Assembly (NCBI GenBank): GCA_026075535.2
Contig: AP026538.1
Coordinates: 3,720,001-3,784,000 of the forward strand
Direction: 5' to 3'
Length of the DNA stretch: 64,000 nucleotides
Origin: Tricholoma matsutake
Taxonomy: Eukaryota; Basidiomycota; Agaricomycetes; Agaricales; Tricholomataceae
Positions 11,368 through 22,317 of this stretch are shown here, in pieces. A program made the translations under genes and the position numbers. The notes under the pieces are model-generated. The model saw nothing but the letters and a program-made list of their open reading frames with translations, searched no databases and was not told where the DNA came from. Within the stretch, counting starts at the first letter, position 1; each line of letters opens with the position of its first letter.

Positions 11368-11725
11368 TGTTGGAATACAAGATGATATTGGCCTTCCCGC
11401 GACATGTCACCAGGTCGACTCACTGCTGCCACTTGTTGTCTACATCCATTGACATTCCCATGACTCGTTTAGATACTTACACCCTTTGCCCTTATCTTCT
11501 CTATGCGCCCCTTCCCAAGTCTTGTTGACATGTTTATGTACATAGTCATAGTTGGTCTTATACATTGCACCCCGTTTTGCTACCTCAGTTGTTTGCCCAC
11601 GAAACACTGAGGTATAGTACTTACTCTTGTTTTCATATTCTTTTACTCACTCTGTACATAGCATATTCTTTCAGGTATATTGATATATAGTTGTTTGCCC
11701 ACAGAACACTGAGCATATTCTTTCA
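11368..11725 (+). repeat. Copia 5' LTR
   Basis: 358 bp from TGTTGGAATACAAG to ATTCTTTCA. It contains a duplicated TTGTTTGCCCAC(A/G)(A/G)AACACTGAG motif. It aligns with 20735-21042 from position 11424 on; the first 56 bases are missing from the 3' LTR. Confidence 0.85.
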
Positions 11726-11738
11726 GGTTATGGGCCCT
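11726..11738 (+). promoter_or_regulatory. Copia primer binding site (half-tRNA iMet type)
   Basis: GGTTATGGGCCC directly follows the 5' LTR. It is complementary, with one mismatch, to the anticodon arm of initiator methionine tRNA, the half-tRNA primer typical of copia elements. Confidence 0.65.
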
Positions 11739-12324
11739 GCGCTAGCTAACTAAATCAGAATCTGCTTTGAGACCATGCCGCAAACTCACCATGTCTGCCA
11801 CATTGACCACTGATATCCTTCCCTCCTCCATGCCTAAGCTTATGCCAATGGGCATGAACTGGACAGTGTTCTCCATCCGTTTTGAGGAGGTGATTGAGGC
11901 CAAGGGATTGTGGGGCCACTTTGATGGTATGACCCCACGACCAGTTCCAGCAGTGTCCCCCCCAACACAAACAGAATCTGACAAGATGGCCAAATGGGAT
12001 TGTGACAAGAAGACTGCAAAAGCCTTGCTCACACACTGGATCCCCGACTCAACCCTCATTTGCATCCATGCAAAGTTCCTGTTGAAGGACCGCTGGGACC
12101 TGATCACAGCAGAGTACACACAAAAGGGAGCCTTTGTGCAGGCAGACCTTTGCACATGGTTCATGGAGTCACAATGTCCAGAGAAAGGCAGTATCTGGGA
12201 GTTCCTTGATAGCCTGCGAGTAAAGTGGGAAGAGTTAGCCATGTATGGTGTGACCATTGAAGAGAAGGATTACCATTCCACCATCATCTCTTCGCTCCCA
12301 GTCCACCTCTCCAACTTTGCATTG

Positions 12325-12750
12325 TATAAGGGCAACCTAAGCCTCTAGCAAAGGGAAATCCGAAGTTAAAATTATACTACATAATACAGGCATTGGGGGC
12401 GCACCTAGCAAAGGGAAATCCGAAGAGAAAACTCTAAGGATCCCCTTGCTGATGCCCAGTATATGTGAAGACGACAAAAATCAAATATAACCTAAAAATA
12501 GAAAAAGGCGGAGATAGGCGGATCAAGGCCGCCGAATGACATCATACCAAGGGGTATGTGTCGGAAGGGGTACTCCGCCTCTAAATATAAAAGTGTCAAC
12601 ATATACAAACATGATAGCAAGGGAAAATTAGTAATAAAATCCGGAAAAATCATAGAAAATGAAGAATAGAAGGAAATGAGGTGGGGAAAAATATGGGACG
12701 AACATAAAAAATAGGAAAAACACACAGGGCACCCCCTTAGTCCCCTTACA
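12325..12750 (-). repeat. Gypsy A 3' LTR
   Basis: 426 bp, TATAAGGG at the low end and CCCCTTACA at the high end on the plus strand. It includes two copies of the motif CTAGCAAAGGGAAATCCGAAG. Confidence 0.95.
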
Positions 12751-12763
12751 TCACCCCCTCTCT
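12751..12763 (-). promoter_or_regulatory. Gypsy A polypurine tract
   Basis: On the minus strand AGAGAGGGGGTGA lies directly before the 3' LTR (TGTAAGG), just after the pol stop codon. This is the expected site of plus-strand priming. Confidence 0.75.
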
Positions 12764-15700
12764 AAGATGCATCGCCCCGATGCATTCGAAATCGTATACG
12801 ACCAAAGTCCGTGACTTGAATGCGACGCGGTGCAGCAGTGTGCCGTCGGTGGAATTCCTTGATTAACCGAGGGGCATTTACGTCAGACTCTTCGACCCAT
12901 GAGTTCTCCTCATACCCATAACCCTTCCAATGTACCAAATACTGGAGTTTTCCTCGACGCAAACGGCTGTCCAAGATTGACTCGACTTCATATTGGGGTT
13001 CTCCCTCGATCACTGTAGGTGGTGGTGGTGGGTGTGAATGGCATCCCGGGAACGGATCTGGGGGAGCTGGAAGCAATTTGACGACATGGAAGACGGGATG
13101 GAGTCTGGACATGGAGGCTGGGAGGCGTAGACGATAGGCATGTGTTCCAACGCACTTGACAATGGGGAAAGGTCCCAAGAAGCGATGAGCGAGTTTCTTG
13201 GATGGACGTGTAGTGGAGATGTCACTGGAGTCAAGATAAACTCGATCACCAACCTTGTACTGAGGGGTTGGGGAGTGGCGCTGGTTGTAAAATCGCGCCA
13301 TGTCGTCCTTCGCCTTTGCTAAGGCTGCCCTTGCCTCCTCCAAGCTATCCCTCATGCGTTCTGTGAACTCATTCACTGTCTCGATGTGTGAGGGAGTTTG
13401 GCGAGGTTCAAATCCCATGCGTGGATGTCGTCCAGTGTCTAAGAGGAAAGGGGTCTGTTGAGTGGAAGCATGGACATGGTTGTTGTATCCGAACTCGGCC
13501 AAAGGAAGGAGATCATCCCAATCGTCCTGGCGTTCATTGACAAAGAGGCGGATGTACTGCTCCAGTTCCTGGTTGACTCGCTCCGTCTGGCCATCAGTTT
13601 GTGGGTGATAAGCAGTTGAAGCGAGGAGTTTGATCCCCAGGAGTCGGTACAGCTCACGAGTGAACTCTGCCATGAACTGAGGGCCACGATCCGAGAGGAA
13701 GGCACCAGGAAGTCCATGTAACTTCCACACATGGTGGAGGTAGAGTCGAGCGGCACCTAGGGCACTGACAGTGGTGTGAGTGGGAATGAAGTGAGCGCAT
13801 TTTCCCACTGAGTCAACTGTGCACATCACCGCATCAAACCCGTTTGACTCTGGCAATTCCACCACAAAGTCGACGCTGACGACATCCCAACGACTCTCTG
13901 GAACAGGAAGAGGGTGTAGCTCACCAATAGGCTTGCGACGAGGGACCTTGGTGCGTAAGCAAAGGTCACAAGTGCGACAATACTGACCAATGAGCCATGA
14001 CATTTGTGGCCACCAATAGTTCCGTGAGGTGAGCTCCAAGGTCTTCCAGCGTCCGGGGTGGCCAGCAATCTGTGAGTCATGGTGTTGGGATATGATGCGC
14101 CGGCGAAGGTCTGGGTCATTGGGAACATAGATGCGATCCCTGAAATACAACAAGTCCTCCTTTTCAGCCCACTCTGCCGCACGTAAGGAAAGGGTCGATC
14201 CCTTCCTCAGTTCTTTAACAGCTCGGGCGACAACATCCTCATGTAAACCGCTACGGTTTGTGTGACGAATGTCACGTAGAATGTCCCGCTCCTCGCCCTG
14301 GGGTACGATGCCTTCCAGTGCCCGAATGGTGAACAGGTCTGGCTGCAACAGCACAATGTTTTGGTTGTCACCGCTGCCATCCCCATGGTCTGCACGTCGG
14401 GATAGGGCATCGGTCTTCCCCATGCTGCGACCCGGACGGTGGTGCAAGGAGAAGTCGAATCTAGATAGATACAGGGACCAACGAGCTTGACGACGGTTCA
14501 ATTTCTTGGCCGTCATGAAGTACTCGAGGTTCTTGTGATCCGTCCAAATTTCCACCTTGTGTTGGGCACCCTCGAGGAAGTGTCGCCACTCCTCAAGCGC
14601 ACGCATTATCGCCAACATCTCCTTGTCATGGATCTCGTAGTTTCTCTCTACAGCGCTAAGGCTTTTGGAGTAGAACGCAACAGGATGCCACTTCTGGTCC
14701 TCCGGAGACTGCTGAGACAACACAGCGCCCGTCGCAAAGTCAGAACTGTCGGCTTCTACACGAAAAGGACGCGAATCGTCAGCAAAGGTAAGGATCGGAG
14801 CAGAAGTGACCATCTCCTTAAGCTTTTCGAACGCCTCCTGTTGTGCATTATCCCACCTCCATGCCTCCTTTCCTGTCAAGTCGAACAGCGGTCGTGCATG
14901 ATGTGAGAAATCCTTGATAAAACGCCGATAAAAATTGATGAAGCCCAGGAAAGACTGCACCTCCTTCTTGTTCGTGGGCGTAGGCCAAGCTGTGACCCCA
15001 TTTACCTTGATAGGATCCATCTCCACTTGACCCTCCAAGATAATCAGGCCGAGGTACTCGATCTTGGTCCTTTCGAACTCGCATTTGTCCTGACGAAGGT
15101 AGAGTTTGTACCGTCGAAGTCATTCTAGGACGAGGCGCGTGATGCGACGGTGCTCTTCAACCGTGCGAGTGAAGATGAGGATGTCGTCGAGATAGATGCA
15201 GACAACACCTTCGAGGATGAGGTCATGGAAGATGTCGTTCATCATGGTCTGAAAGGTGGCAGGGCTATTAGTAAGGCCAAAGAACATGACAAGCGGTTCA
15301 AAAAGACCACAGTTGGTACAAAAGGCTGCCTTCCACTCATCTCCCTCCTTTATCCTCACATTATTATAGCCCCAACGGACATCGAGCTTGGTGAAGTATC
15401 GGGCTCCACGGAGCTGGTTTACGAGTTCGGAGATGAGGGGTAGTGGGTAGCGATTTTTGACCATGATGTTGTTGAGTCTTCTGTAGTCTTGAACCGGTCG
15501 AAGTGAGCCATCCTTCTTCTTGACAAAGAAAAAGGGAGAGGCCATGGGTGACTTCGATGGTCGAATACGTCCAGAGGCCAGGTGCTCGTCGATGAACTGG
15601 TCAAGCTGCTGTTGTTCCTCCGGAGAGAGAGGATAGACCTTGCAGGATGAAGGGGTTGCGCCGGGGGTGAGTTCGATCGCGTGATCCCATGGCTTACGCG

Positions 15701-16664
15701 CAGGAAGAGAGTCAAATGACTCCTTGGAGAACACGTCTTCAAACTCATGGAGATGAGGGAGTAAGGAGTTAGTAGAGGATTTAGCAGCGTTGTTTTTGTG
15801 GAAGGCCTCGGCGAGGCGTTGGGATATGTTTGATGTGGCACACACCTCATGCGATGAGCGAATCGCAGTGTAGAAGATCCGATCACCCTCCTCCACTTCC
15901 TCTGGGTCCTCATCATCATCATCCGAGTCCGGCATTAGATCAGGAACCCCTTCCAATTCCACTTCAGGTATAGGCAGGGGTCCAGCACGACACTTCTGAG
16001 TTCGTCGTATTGCCGCCTTCTGTCCACGACGTTCTTGCCTGGCTTCTGTGAAACACGTCCGACAGCGGGATGGACATCGGCTCATGGTAACCTCCCCGGT
16101 GCGCCAGTCGACCTCTGGGTTATGGTCTCGAAGCCATGGATATCCCAAAATCGCCTTTTGCTTTCCTAATTGAGTGACAGCAAAAAGGGCACGCTCACTA
16201 TGATCTTTGTAACGGAGAACCAGGTCTGCAACCTCTCGGATGGCACCAGCTTCATTTGGGGATCCATCCACGTTATATACAGGTATCGGACGTGAGAGTG
16301 AGCGAGTATTTAGACGATGTTGTTGTACCAGATGGGAATCGATGAAGAGACCAGTCGCACCAGAGTCCAGGAGCGCAGAAACACCGAGTATCTGTCCAGT
16401 GTCGGTCGTCTGCAGTTCGATGGCTAGGTTTAAGGAATGTGCAGAGGGAGTGGATGCCACAATATACTTGCGTGGTAGTTTACGCTCCCATGATTTAATT
16501 TTGGGACGTGGAGTAGAAGGAGAGATGGGGAGAGCAGGTACGTCTTTAGCCAACTTCGAAGGGTCAGAGAGGGGAGCAGTCACAGAAATGGATTCATTCT
16601 CCAGGGATTCAACTGACAAGACTTCAAAGCGGTTATGGACAGGCAGTGAGGGCGTACGATTCAC
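12762..16664 (-). pseudogene. Gypsy A pol: protease, RT, RNase H, integrase, chromodomain
   Basis: One minus frame of 1300 codons interrupted only by TGA at 15120-15122, where the other copy (near 61340) has Trp (LEWLQRYKLYL). Protease LLDSGATGLFID is at residues 99-110 and the RT box YLDD near 491-494. RNase H contains VEADSSDFATGAVLSQQ and IWTDHKNLEYF. Integrase has the HHCC zinc finger (H, H, then CRTCDLC) and DDE residues in VDFVVELP, LSDRGPQF and QTERVNQELE. A GPF module and a chromodomain (QYLVHWKGYGYEENSWVEE) follow. Pol overlaps gag in another frame. The single nonsense codon would cut the protein within RT, soon after YLDD. Confidence 0.9.
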
Positions 16665-17187
16665 TCGCTGCGAATAGGAAAATCCTGCTCCTCTACAACT
16701 TCCAGCTTAACCTCCTCTGCAACTTGATCCTTCGCTTCCTCAACATCTACAAGTGCCAACAGATCTTGCAGGAGTTCGTCTCGTCCCTCAGGGGTGAGCA
16801 TGCGGATATCCTGACGATGGGGACACGCTCCAGCCCTGTGTCCAGGTTCCCCACAACGGTAGCAGAGATCCAACTTACGTGCACGGCTGCGGGCTGCATC
16901 AACATCCATTGGTACTGGGATATTGACGGCTGGTGTGGGAGTTTGACGAGCAGGAATGGGGTTAGGGCGGGGGGGGACGGTTTGATCTGGGCACGTTCCT
17001 TAGTGGACGCGTTTGGCAAAACATTGTTGTTGGGTGCGCTTGGAGTCGTGAAGGGGGAACTATTAGTCGTAGGGTTAGCCTGGAGGGTCCTAACGAAGTT
17101 TTCAATCGTAGATTTAAGCGAGTCGATTTGCGCGCGCATTCCGGAAACGTCGCTTTCAAGCGCGTCGAAGCGTTCTGATGCGTCCAT
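16661..17187 (-). pseudogene. Gypsy A gag, core deleted and frameshifted
   Basis: The N-terminal part starts at 17187 (MDASERFDALESDVSGMRAQ), a predicted helix. About 75 residues later the frame changes and the sequence is already the proline-rich stretch before a zinc knuckle, CYRCGEPGHRAGAC (C-x2-C-x4-H-x4-C). The several-hundred-residue Gag core usual in this family (retrotransposon gag domain) is absent. The junction lies near 16960-16990 around a G run. A particle-forming Gag cannot be made. Confidence 0.75.
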
Positions 17188-17353
17188 GTCGCTAGGGAGC
17201 GCGTTTGGCGAAAATGGCGGCGCAATAAAGGCAAGAGTATCTGGAACGGTGTGTAGGGACTCTGTGGAGCTTTGGGAAGCGTCGTCCAGTCCGTACCTGC
17301 CTATTTTGGGCAGCGCGTTCGCGATTTTCGGGCCTTAGGGGAGAGTTTTCTAC

Positions 17354-17779
17354 TATAAGGGCAACCTAAGCCTCTAGCAAAGGGAAATCCGAAGTTAAAA
17401 TTATACTACATAATACAGGCATTGGGGGCGCACCTAGCAAAGGGAAATCCGAAGAGAAAACTCTAAGGATCCCCTTGCTGATGCCCAGTATATGTGAAGA
17501 CGACAAAAATCAAATATAACCTAAAAATAGAAAAAGGCGGAGATAGGCGGATCAAGGCCGCCGAATGACATCATACCAAGGGGTATGTGTCGGAAGGGGT
17601 ACTCCGCCTCTAAATATAAAAGTGTCAACATATACAAACATGATAGCAAGGGAAAATTAGTAATAAAATCCGGAAAAATCATAGAAAATGAAGAATAGAA
17701 GGAAATGAGGTGGGGAAAAATATGGGACGAACATAAAAAATAGGAAAAACACACAGGGCACCCCCTTAGTCCCCTTACA
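17354..17779 (-). repeat. Gypsy A 5' LTR
   Basis: 426 bp, no difference from 12325-12750 found when read side by side. Confidence 0.95.
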
Positions 17780-18359
17780 CATTGACTCTCCTCGCCAATG
17801 TGCAACTGTATGCCACTACCAAGACTGTTGATCCAGATGAGCTAATTGTGCTCATTTTGGAGGAGTCAGAGCAGAATGTTGCTCACTGCTCACGTCGAGG
17901 TGGTAGATCCTCCAAGGATGACAAAGATGAGGCTATGACTGTGTCGTCAGTTAGACAGGACAAGAAGAAGTGCTGTTGGAACTGTGGTGAGGAGGGACAC
18001 TTCAAGCACCAGTGCAAAAAGCCCATCAAGGACTCCAATAAAAAAGGGGATGGTGGCAAAAAGAAGGATGATCCCAAGAAGAAAAGTGGGTCTGCGAATG
18101 CCACTCAGGAGTCAGAATCCGAAAGCAATGAAGCTTTTGCCACCTTCAATGTGGAAGACATTGACTCTGGAGATGAGTCAGACTGGTTCCTCGTGAGCGA
18201 GCCAGGGGAGAGTCCTGCACCTGATAGTGATTGGTTCACAGAGGCTGAGGATTCAGGAGAAGGCAGTGACACTGAGGAGTTATCTGGGATCAGTAGCGAC
18301 AAGCATGGCTCATGCTCTGACATTGACATGGACTCAGCTGGCCTAGAGGCCTCATGACT

Positions 18360-20734
18360 GGAGTTGAGATTGTCAGAGAAATGCAAGCCAAAATCTATGA
18401 CTCAGGGTGCACCAGTCATATCACGCTGTACTGCAGCGCCATGCAAAATTTTGTTGAAATCCCCCCCAAACCATTCTGAGCTGCCAACAAGCAAAGCTTT
18501 AGAGCTATAGGGAAAGGCAAGATGGTAATTGATGTCCCAGATGGAGCTGATATCTTGCAGCTGAAGATTACAGAGGTACTCTACTCTCCAGAGGTCGGTT
18601 ACACCTTGGTGTCTGTTGGGTGACTCGATGACTGTGGCTTTACTGTCACATTTGGCAGTGGAAAGTGCAAAATCATGGGACCAGATGGTACCCACATTGG
18701 AGAGCTCCCAAAGGTTGGGTGGCTGTATCATGTAACACATGAGGTGGAGTCAGCAAATGCAGCTATAATACACTTACCCTGGACCTGTTCCACCATCATA
18801 CGGGCCACATTTCCCCCGACATTGCCAAGAGGCTTGTCCGAAACAGTTTTGTGACTGGCGTGAAGCTTGAGTCAAGCACTGATGGCACCCCATTCTTTTG
18901 CAAGTTATGTGTGTATGCCAAAGCCACACAAAAGCCTGTCGCAAAGAAACGACAGGGCGAGCACACCACTGAGGTTGGTGGAATCATCCACAGCGACCTA
19001 TGGGGACCAGCACCAGTTGAGACAAAGGGTAGAAGGCGGTACTATGTTACATACTCCGATGCCCATGATGCAGAGCTCGAAACACCAACTGACACTCAAC
19101 CAGAACCTGCCCAACACATTCAAAAACCAAGTGCAAGAGTCCACACACTCCTCGAGGGACACGGTGTCACGTCTGCACGACCATCCGACCCACTCCTCAC
19201 CACCGGTGTACAGCCACCTACTGTTGATGAAGAAGAGATGCCAAATCTTGTGGAGGTCGAGGATGATGATGACAAGCTAGAGGAATATTTGTTGGTAGTG
19301 GAGGTTAGCGAAGTCGAGGCTTTAGATCCCTGAAATCTAGCAGAGGCAAAAAAATGGCCTGACTGGCTGCAATGGGAGGAAGGCATTCGCGAGGAACTCA
19401 CTATGCTTGAGAAAACCAGAACATGGGAACTCATCAATCCTCCAGCCAGCGCCAATGTTGTAGGCTCTAAGTGGGTGTTCCACACAAAGAAAGATGCAGC
19501 AGGTCATATTGCATGCCACAAAGCATGACTCATTGCTCAAGGCTTCTCACAGGTTCCCAGCGTCGACTGCTTCGACACTTTTGCCCCCGTCACCCGGCTC
19601 ACATCAATACAAGCTGTTCTTGCTGTTGCCACTGCTGAGGACCTCAAGCTCCATCAGATTGACATCAAAAGTGCATACCTCAATGGAGAACTCACAGATC
19701 ATGAGGTCATCTACATGGCCCAGCTGCCTGGTTACCATGCACCGAACTTGAAGGGCAAGGTGTGCCATCTTTGAAAGACCCTCTACAGCCTCAAACAGTC
19801 CAGCCATCATTGGTATCAAAAGCTTGTGGACATCATGTCCAAGCTCAAGTTTTCAAGGTGCAAGGTTGACCAAACTGTGTTTTTTCATCGAAATGAGAGC
19901 TCGTTGATCATCATCTTGGTGCATGTTGATGACTGCACCATTGCTGCGTCGACAATTGCTCTCATCATGAATTTCAAAAGGGAAATCTCCAAGCATGTTG
20001 AGATAACTGATCTGGGTGAGTTACATTGGCTATTAGGCATCAAAATCAAAAGGGATAGGGAACAACGCACCATCCACCTCACCCAGAAGTCCTACATTGA
20101 ATCCATCCTTTGCTGCTATCATTTTGATGAGTTGAAGCCCATATCGTTGCCTATGGAGCCTCATATCCATCTCACGACAGCCCAATCGCCTCAAACAGCA
20201 GAGGAATTTGCAGCCATGTGAGATGTCCCCTACCACAAAGCTGTGGGATCGTTGATGTATGTGGCACTCGGCACTCATCCCAACATAGCCTTTGCTGTGC
20301 AAACAGTCTCATGTTTTTTGTCAAAACCTGGAATTGCCCATTGGGATGCCGTCAAACATGTATTTCGTTATCTCAAGGGCACAAAGGACTTCTGGCTCAC
20401 CTTTGGCCACAAGAAAACTGACCTGAAGGGCTTTGCGGATGCTGATGGAAACATGGCCAAAGATCGTCGTGCCATCTCTGGCTATGCACTCATAATCAAT
20501 GGAGGTGCCGTATCCTGGTGCACCAAACACCAGGAGATCGTCTCGTTGTCAACCACCAAGAGCGAGTACATCACCATCACTCACACAGCCAAAGAAATCC
20601 TTTGGATGCGGTCACTTTTTGAACAAGTTTTTGGCACCAAACTTGCCCCGACCACACTCCTTTCTGACAACCAATCCGCCATCGCACTCACCCAAGATCA
20701 CCAGTACCATGCTCAAACAAAACACATCGACATT
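18360..20734 (+). pseudogene. Copia pol: protease, partial integrase, RT, RNase H
   Basis: The protease motif YDSGCTSHIT is near 18396. Integrase shows the zinc-binding part and GPAPVETKGRRRYYVTYSDA near 19008-19062, then jumps straight to the pre-RT linker, so the DDE core is deleted. RT includes the copia landmarks LHQIDIKSAYLNGEL and VHVDDCTIAA (the YVDD box, here HVDD). RNase H ends at QTKHIDI at 20734, where the 3' LTR begins. Stops at 19331, 19526, 19772 and 20219 break the frame; at least three fit CGA to TGA. Confidence 0.8.
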
Positions 20735-21042
20735 TGCTGCCACTTGTCATCTACATCCATTGACATTCCCACAACTCATTTAGATACTTCTTGCTACACC
20801 CTTTGCCCTTATCTTCTCTATGTGCCCCTTCCCAAGTCTTGTTGACATGTTCATGTACATAGTCATAGTTGGTCTTATACATCACACCCCATTTCACTAC
20901 CTCAGTTGTTTGCCCACGAAACACTGAGGTATAGTACTTACTCTTGTTTTTGTATCCTTTTACTCACTCTGTACATAGCATATTCTTTCAGGTATATTGA
21001 TATATAGTTGTTTGCCCACGAAACACTGAGCGTATTCTTTCA
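20735..21042 (+). repeat. Copia 3' LTR, 5'-truncated
   Basis: 308 bp matching 11424-11725 of the 5' LTR, ending ATTCTTTCA before TTGCT. A deletion removed the end of RNase H, the polypurine tract and the first 56 LTR bases, fusing coding sequence directly to the LTR. Confidence 0.8.
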
Positions 21043-21047
21043 TTGCT

Positions 21048-22156
21048 GCATACATGGCACCGAGAGGGAGGTTTGCTGGTGCTTACCTGATGAGTCCCCT
21101 TCCAGGGGTCTCCCAATGCCCCTCCCTGATCTCCTAAGCATAACCAAGACCCTCACATCCCATTTGGATGGGGAGGAGTGTGGGTGGCTATTGGTGTTGG
21201 TTGTGCCATGTAGGCACCTGTCATTACTGGTAGTATAGATCCTAAAAATAAAGAATTACAGGCAGTTAGCTTATAAAAAGAAGAAACAAACAAAAAACAA
21301 CATACCCTAGCCCAAACAACAGGTTGCCATTGTTTGGGCTCGCATTGCATCTGAAACAGGTTGTTTGCATCCACTTGCAGTTCTTGCAGATGTGGGAGGT
21401 GGAGGAGGAGTGGTGGTGATAGAGGTATAGAGGGGAGGGGTGTCATTGTTGATGGTGGTCACTGGAAACAATTAGGTGTCAGAGTGGAGTTTGAAAGAAT
21501 GACAAAAATGAAGGTGAAAATGAAAGCAAAAATGATCATTTTTGTGAAAGTGAGGGAAGGGTTCACTTTTTCAAAAATAATAATTTTTTGGTTCATTTTC
21601 ATGTCATTCTGAACTCCATTTTTAGAAAATGAGATTAAAAATGAAATCAAAAATGAGCCGAAAATGGCCCGAAAATGGCTACTGTGAACAACCCTATTCC
21701 AAAACCCAGTTTGGATGGTGCAAATCTGAATGAGCTATGGTCAAATTACTGGTGTACAAAGGACCAGGATGGGCCAAATTTGGAAATCAGGTTTCCCACC
21801 CCTTTTGAGATCAATCACCATTCTATGAAAACTTCGAGGACAGACATTGTTATGGTCCACATATCTTCCAAAGAGGTCTATCTTTATGGAAGTGTCATAG
21901 TCACCAGGGAATGTCAGGAGGTCCGTGAAGGAGGGCGTACAATAGTGTACAAAGGATAGGTGTACAAAAGACCGGGTAGATTATAAGTAGATTACTGTAG
22001 CTGTCAAGGCGGAGTTTATCTTGAATGATGTGGCGGTGCTGGCGTTGATCAATATCAAGCCAGAACTAGCCAAGTGACGAACTCTCAACTGTACAATTGA
22101 GACCCTGCTACTCTCAATAAATATATTCGGTTATCCCTCATGCCAGAGGTGAGCGC
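21048..22156. other. Right part of TIR transposon and unassigned sequence
   Basis: 21060-21360 is a reversed homologue of the spliced gene fragment at 7934-8500, with an intron-like segment at about 21250-21310. 21480-21696 carries ATTTTT-rich subterminal repeats and the right TIR. 21697-22156 has no recognisable gene; a GTGTACAAA(A)GACC-like motif repeats near 21755 and 21961. Confidence 0.45.
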
Positions 22157-22317
22157 TTGATCGCTTATGTTCATCAAAAGTTCAGAAGACTGACGCGATC
22201 ATGCCATAAGTTAGTCCGATATGAGCGCTTTATTGTAGTCCTGGATCTACATAAACTGCTGTGGCGCACGATGCGATTTCCCCACTTTGTCGTTTCGCCT
22301 TATATCCGAGGTCAGCT

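Larger units (their letters stand above)
12325..17779 (-). mobile_element. Ty3/Gypsy chromovirus-type retrotransposon, family A copy 1
   Basis: Two LTRs (12325-12750, 17354-17779), each 426 bp and identical by eye, flank a minus-strand gag-pol. The 5-bp target duplication CATTG is at 12320-12324 and 17780-17784. LTR ends are TGTAAGGG...CCCTTATA. Pol ends in a chromodomain, placing it with chromoviruses. Despite its youth it is defective: the Gag core is missing and pol has one in-frame TGA (15120-15122). Confidence 0.93.
11767..18354 (+). pseudogene. Copia gag, split by Gypsy A
   Basis: Copia-type Gag in two parts. The first (ATG at 11797, to 12324) has a UBN2/copia-Gag-like sequence including MNWTVFSIRFEEVIEA and LDSLRVKWEEL. 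The second resumes at 17785 after the Gypsy insertion; joining at the CATTG duplication restores the frame (NFAL followed by TLLANVQL). A zinc knuckle CCWNCGEEGHFKHQC follows at about 17970-18015, then a lysine-rich and an acidic tail to 18354. Apart from the insertion this part is intact. Confidence 0.8.
11368..21042 (+). mobile_element. Ty1/copia retrotransposon (degraded, interrupted)
   Basis: LTRs lie at 11368-11725 and 20735-21042, with 5-bp flanks TTGCC (11363-11367) and TTGCT (21043-21047), a target duplication with one transition. Coding order is gag, protease, integrase, RT and RNase H on the plus strand, the copia order. Gypsy A (12325-17779) sits inside gag. The integrase core is deleted and several CGA codons have become TGA, so the element is dead. 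Confidence 0.88.
10322..21696. mobile_element. DNA transposon with terminal inverted repeats, host of nested insertions
   Basis: The left end begins TAGGGTTGTTCACAGTAGCC at 10322 and the right end is its inverted copy ending at 21696. Similarity continues inward for about 60 bases as ATTTTTGG/ATTTTCGG subterminal repeats. Removing the copia insertion (11368-21042 plus one target duplication) leaves an element of about 1.7 kb. A 3-bp ATT duplication is possible if the TIR starts at AGGG; no 8-bp duplication is visible. The internal sequence includes a fragment of the spliced gene also seen at 7934-8500. No recognisable transposase remains, so the superfamily is open. Confidence 0.6.

Noticed and set aside
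10815..11452. Pro/His-rich short ORFs
   Set aside because: Low-complexity CCATCA/CATCAT-type sequence inside the TIR transposon, open in many frames.
11742..12257. 171-codon minus ORF
   Set aside because: Antisense of copia gag.
16646..17338. 230-codon plus ORF
   Set aside because: Antisense of Gypsy A gag, which has the zinc knuckle on the minus strand.
10322..21696. hAT identity for the TIR transposon
   Set aside because: TAGGG ends resemble hAT but the flanking 8 bases do not match and no transposase remains.
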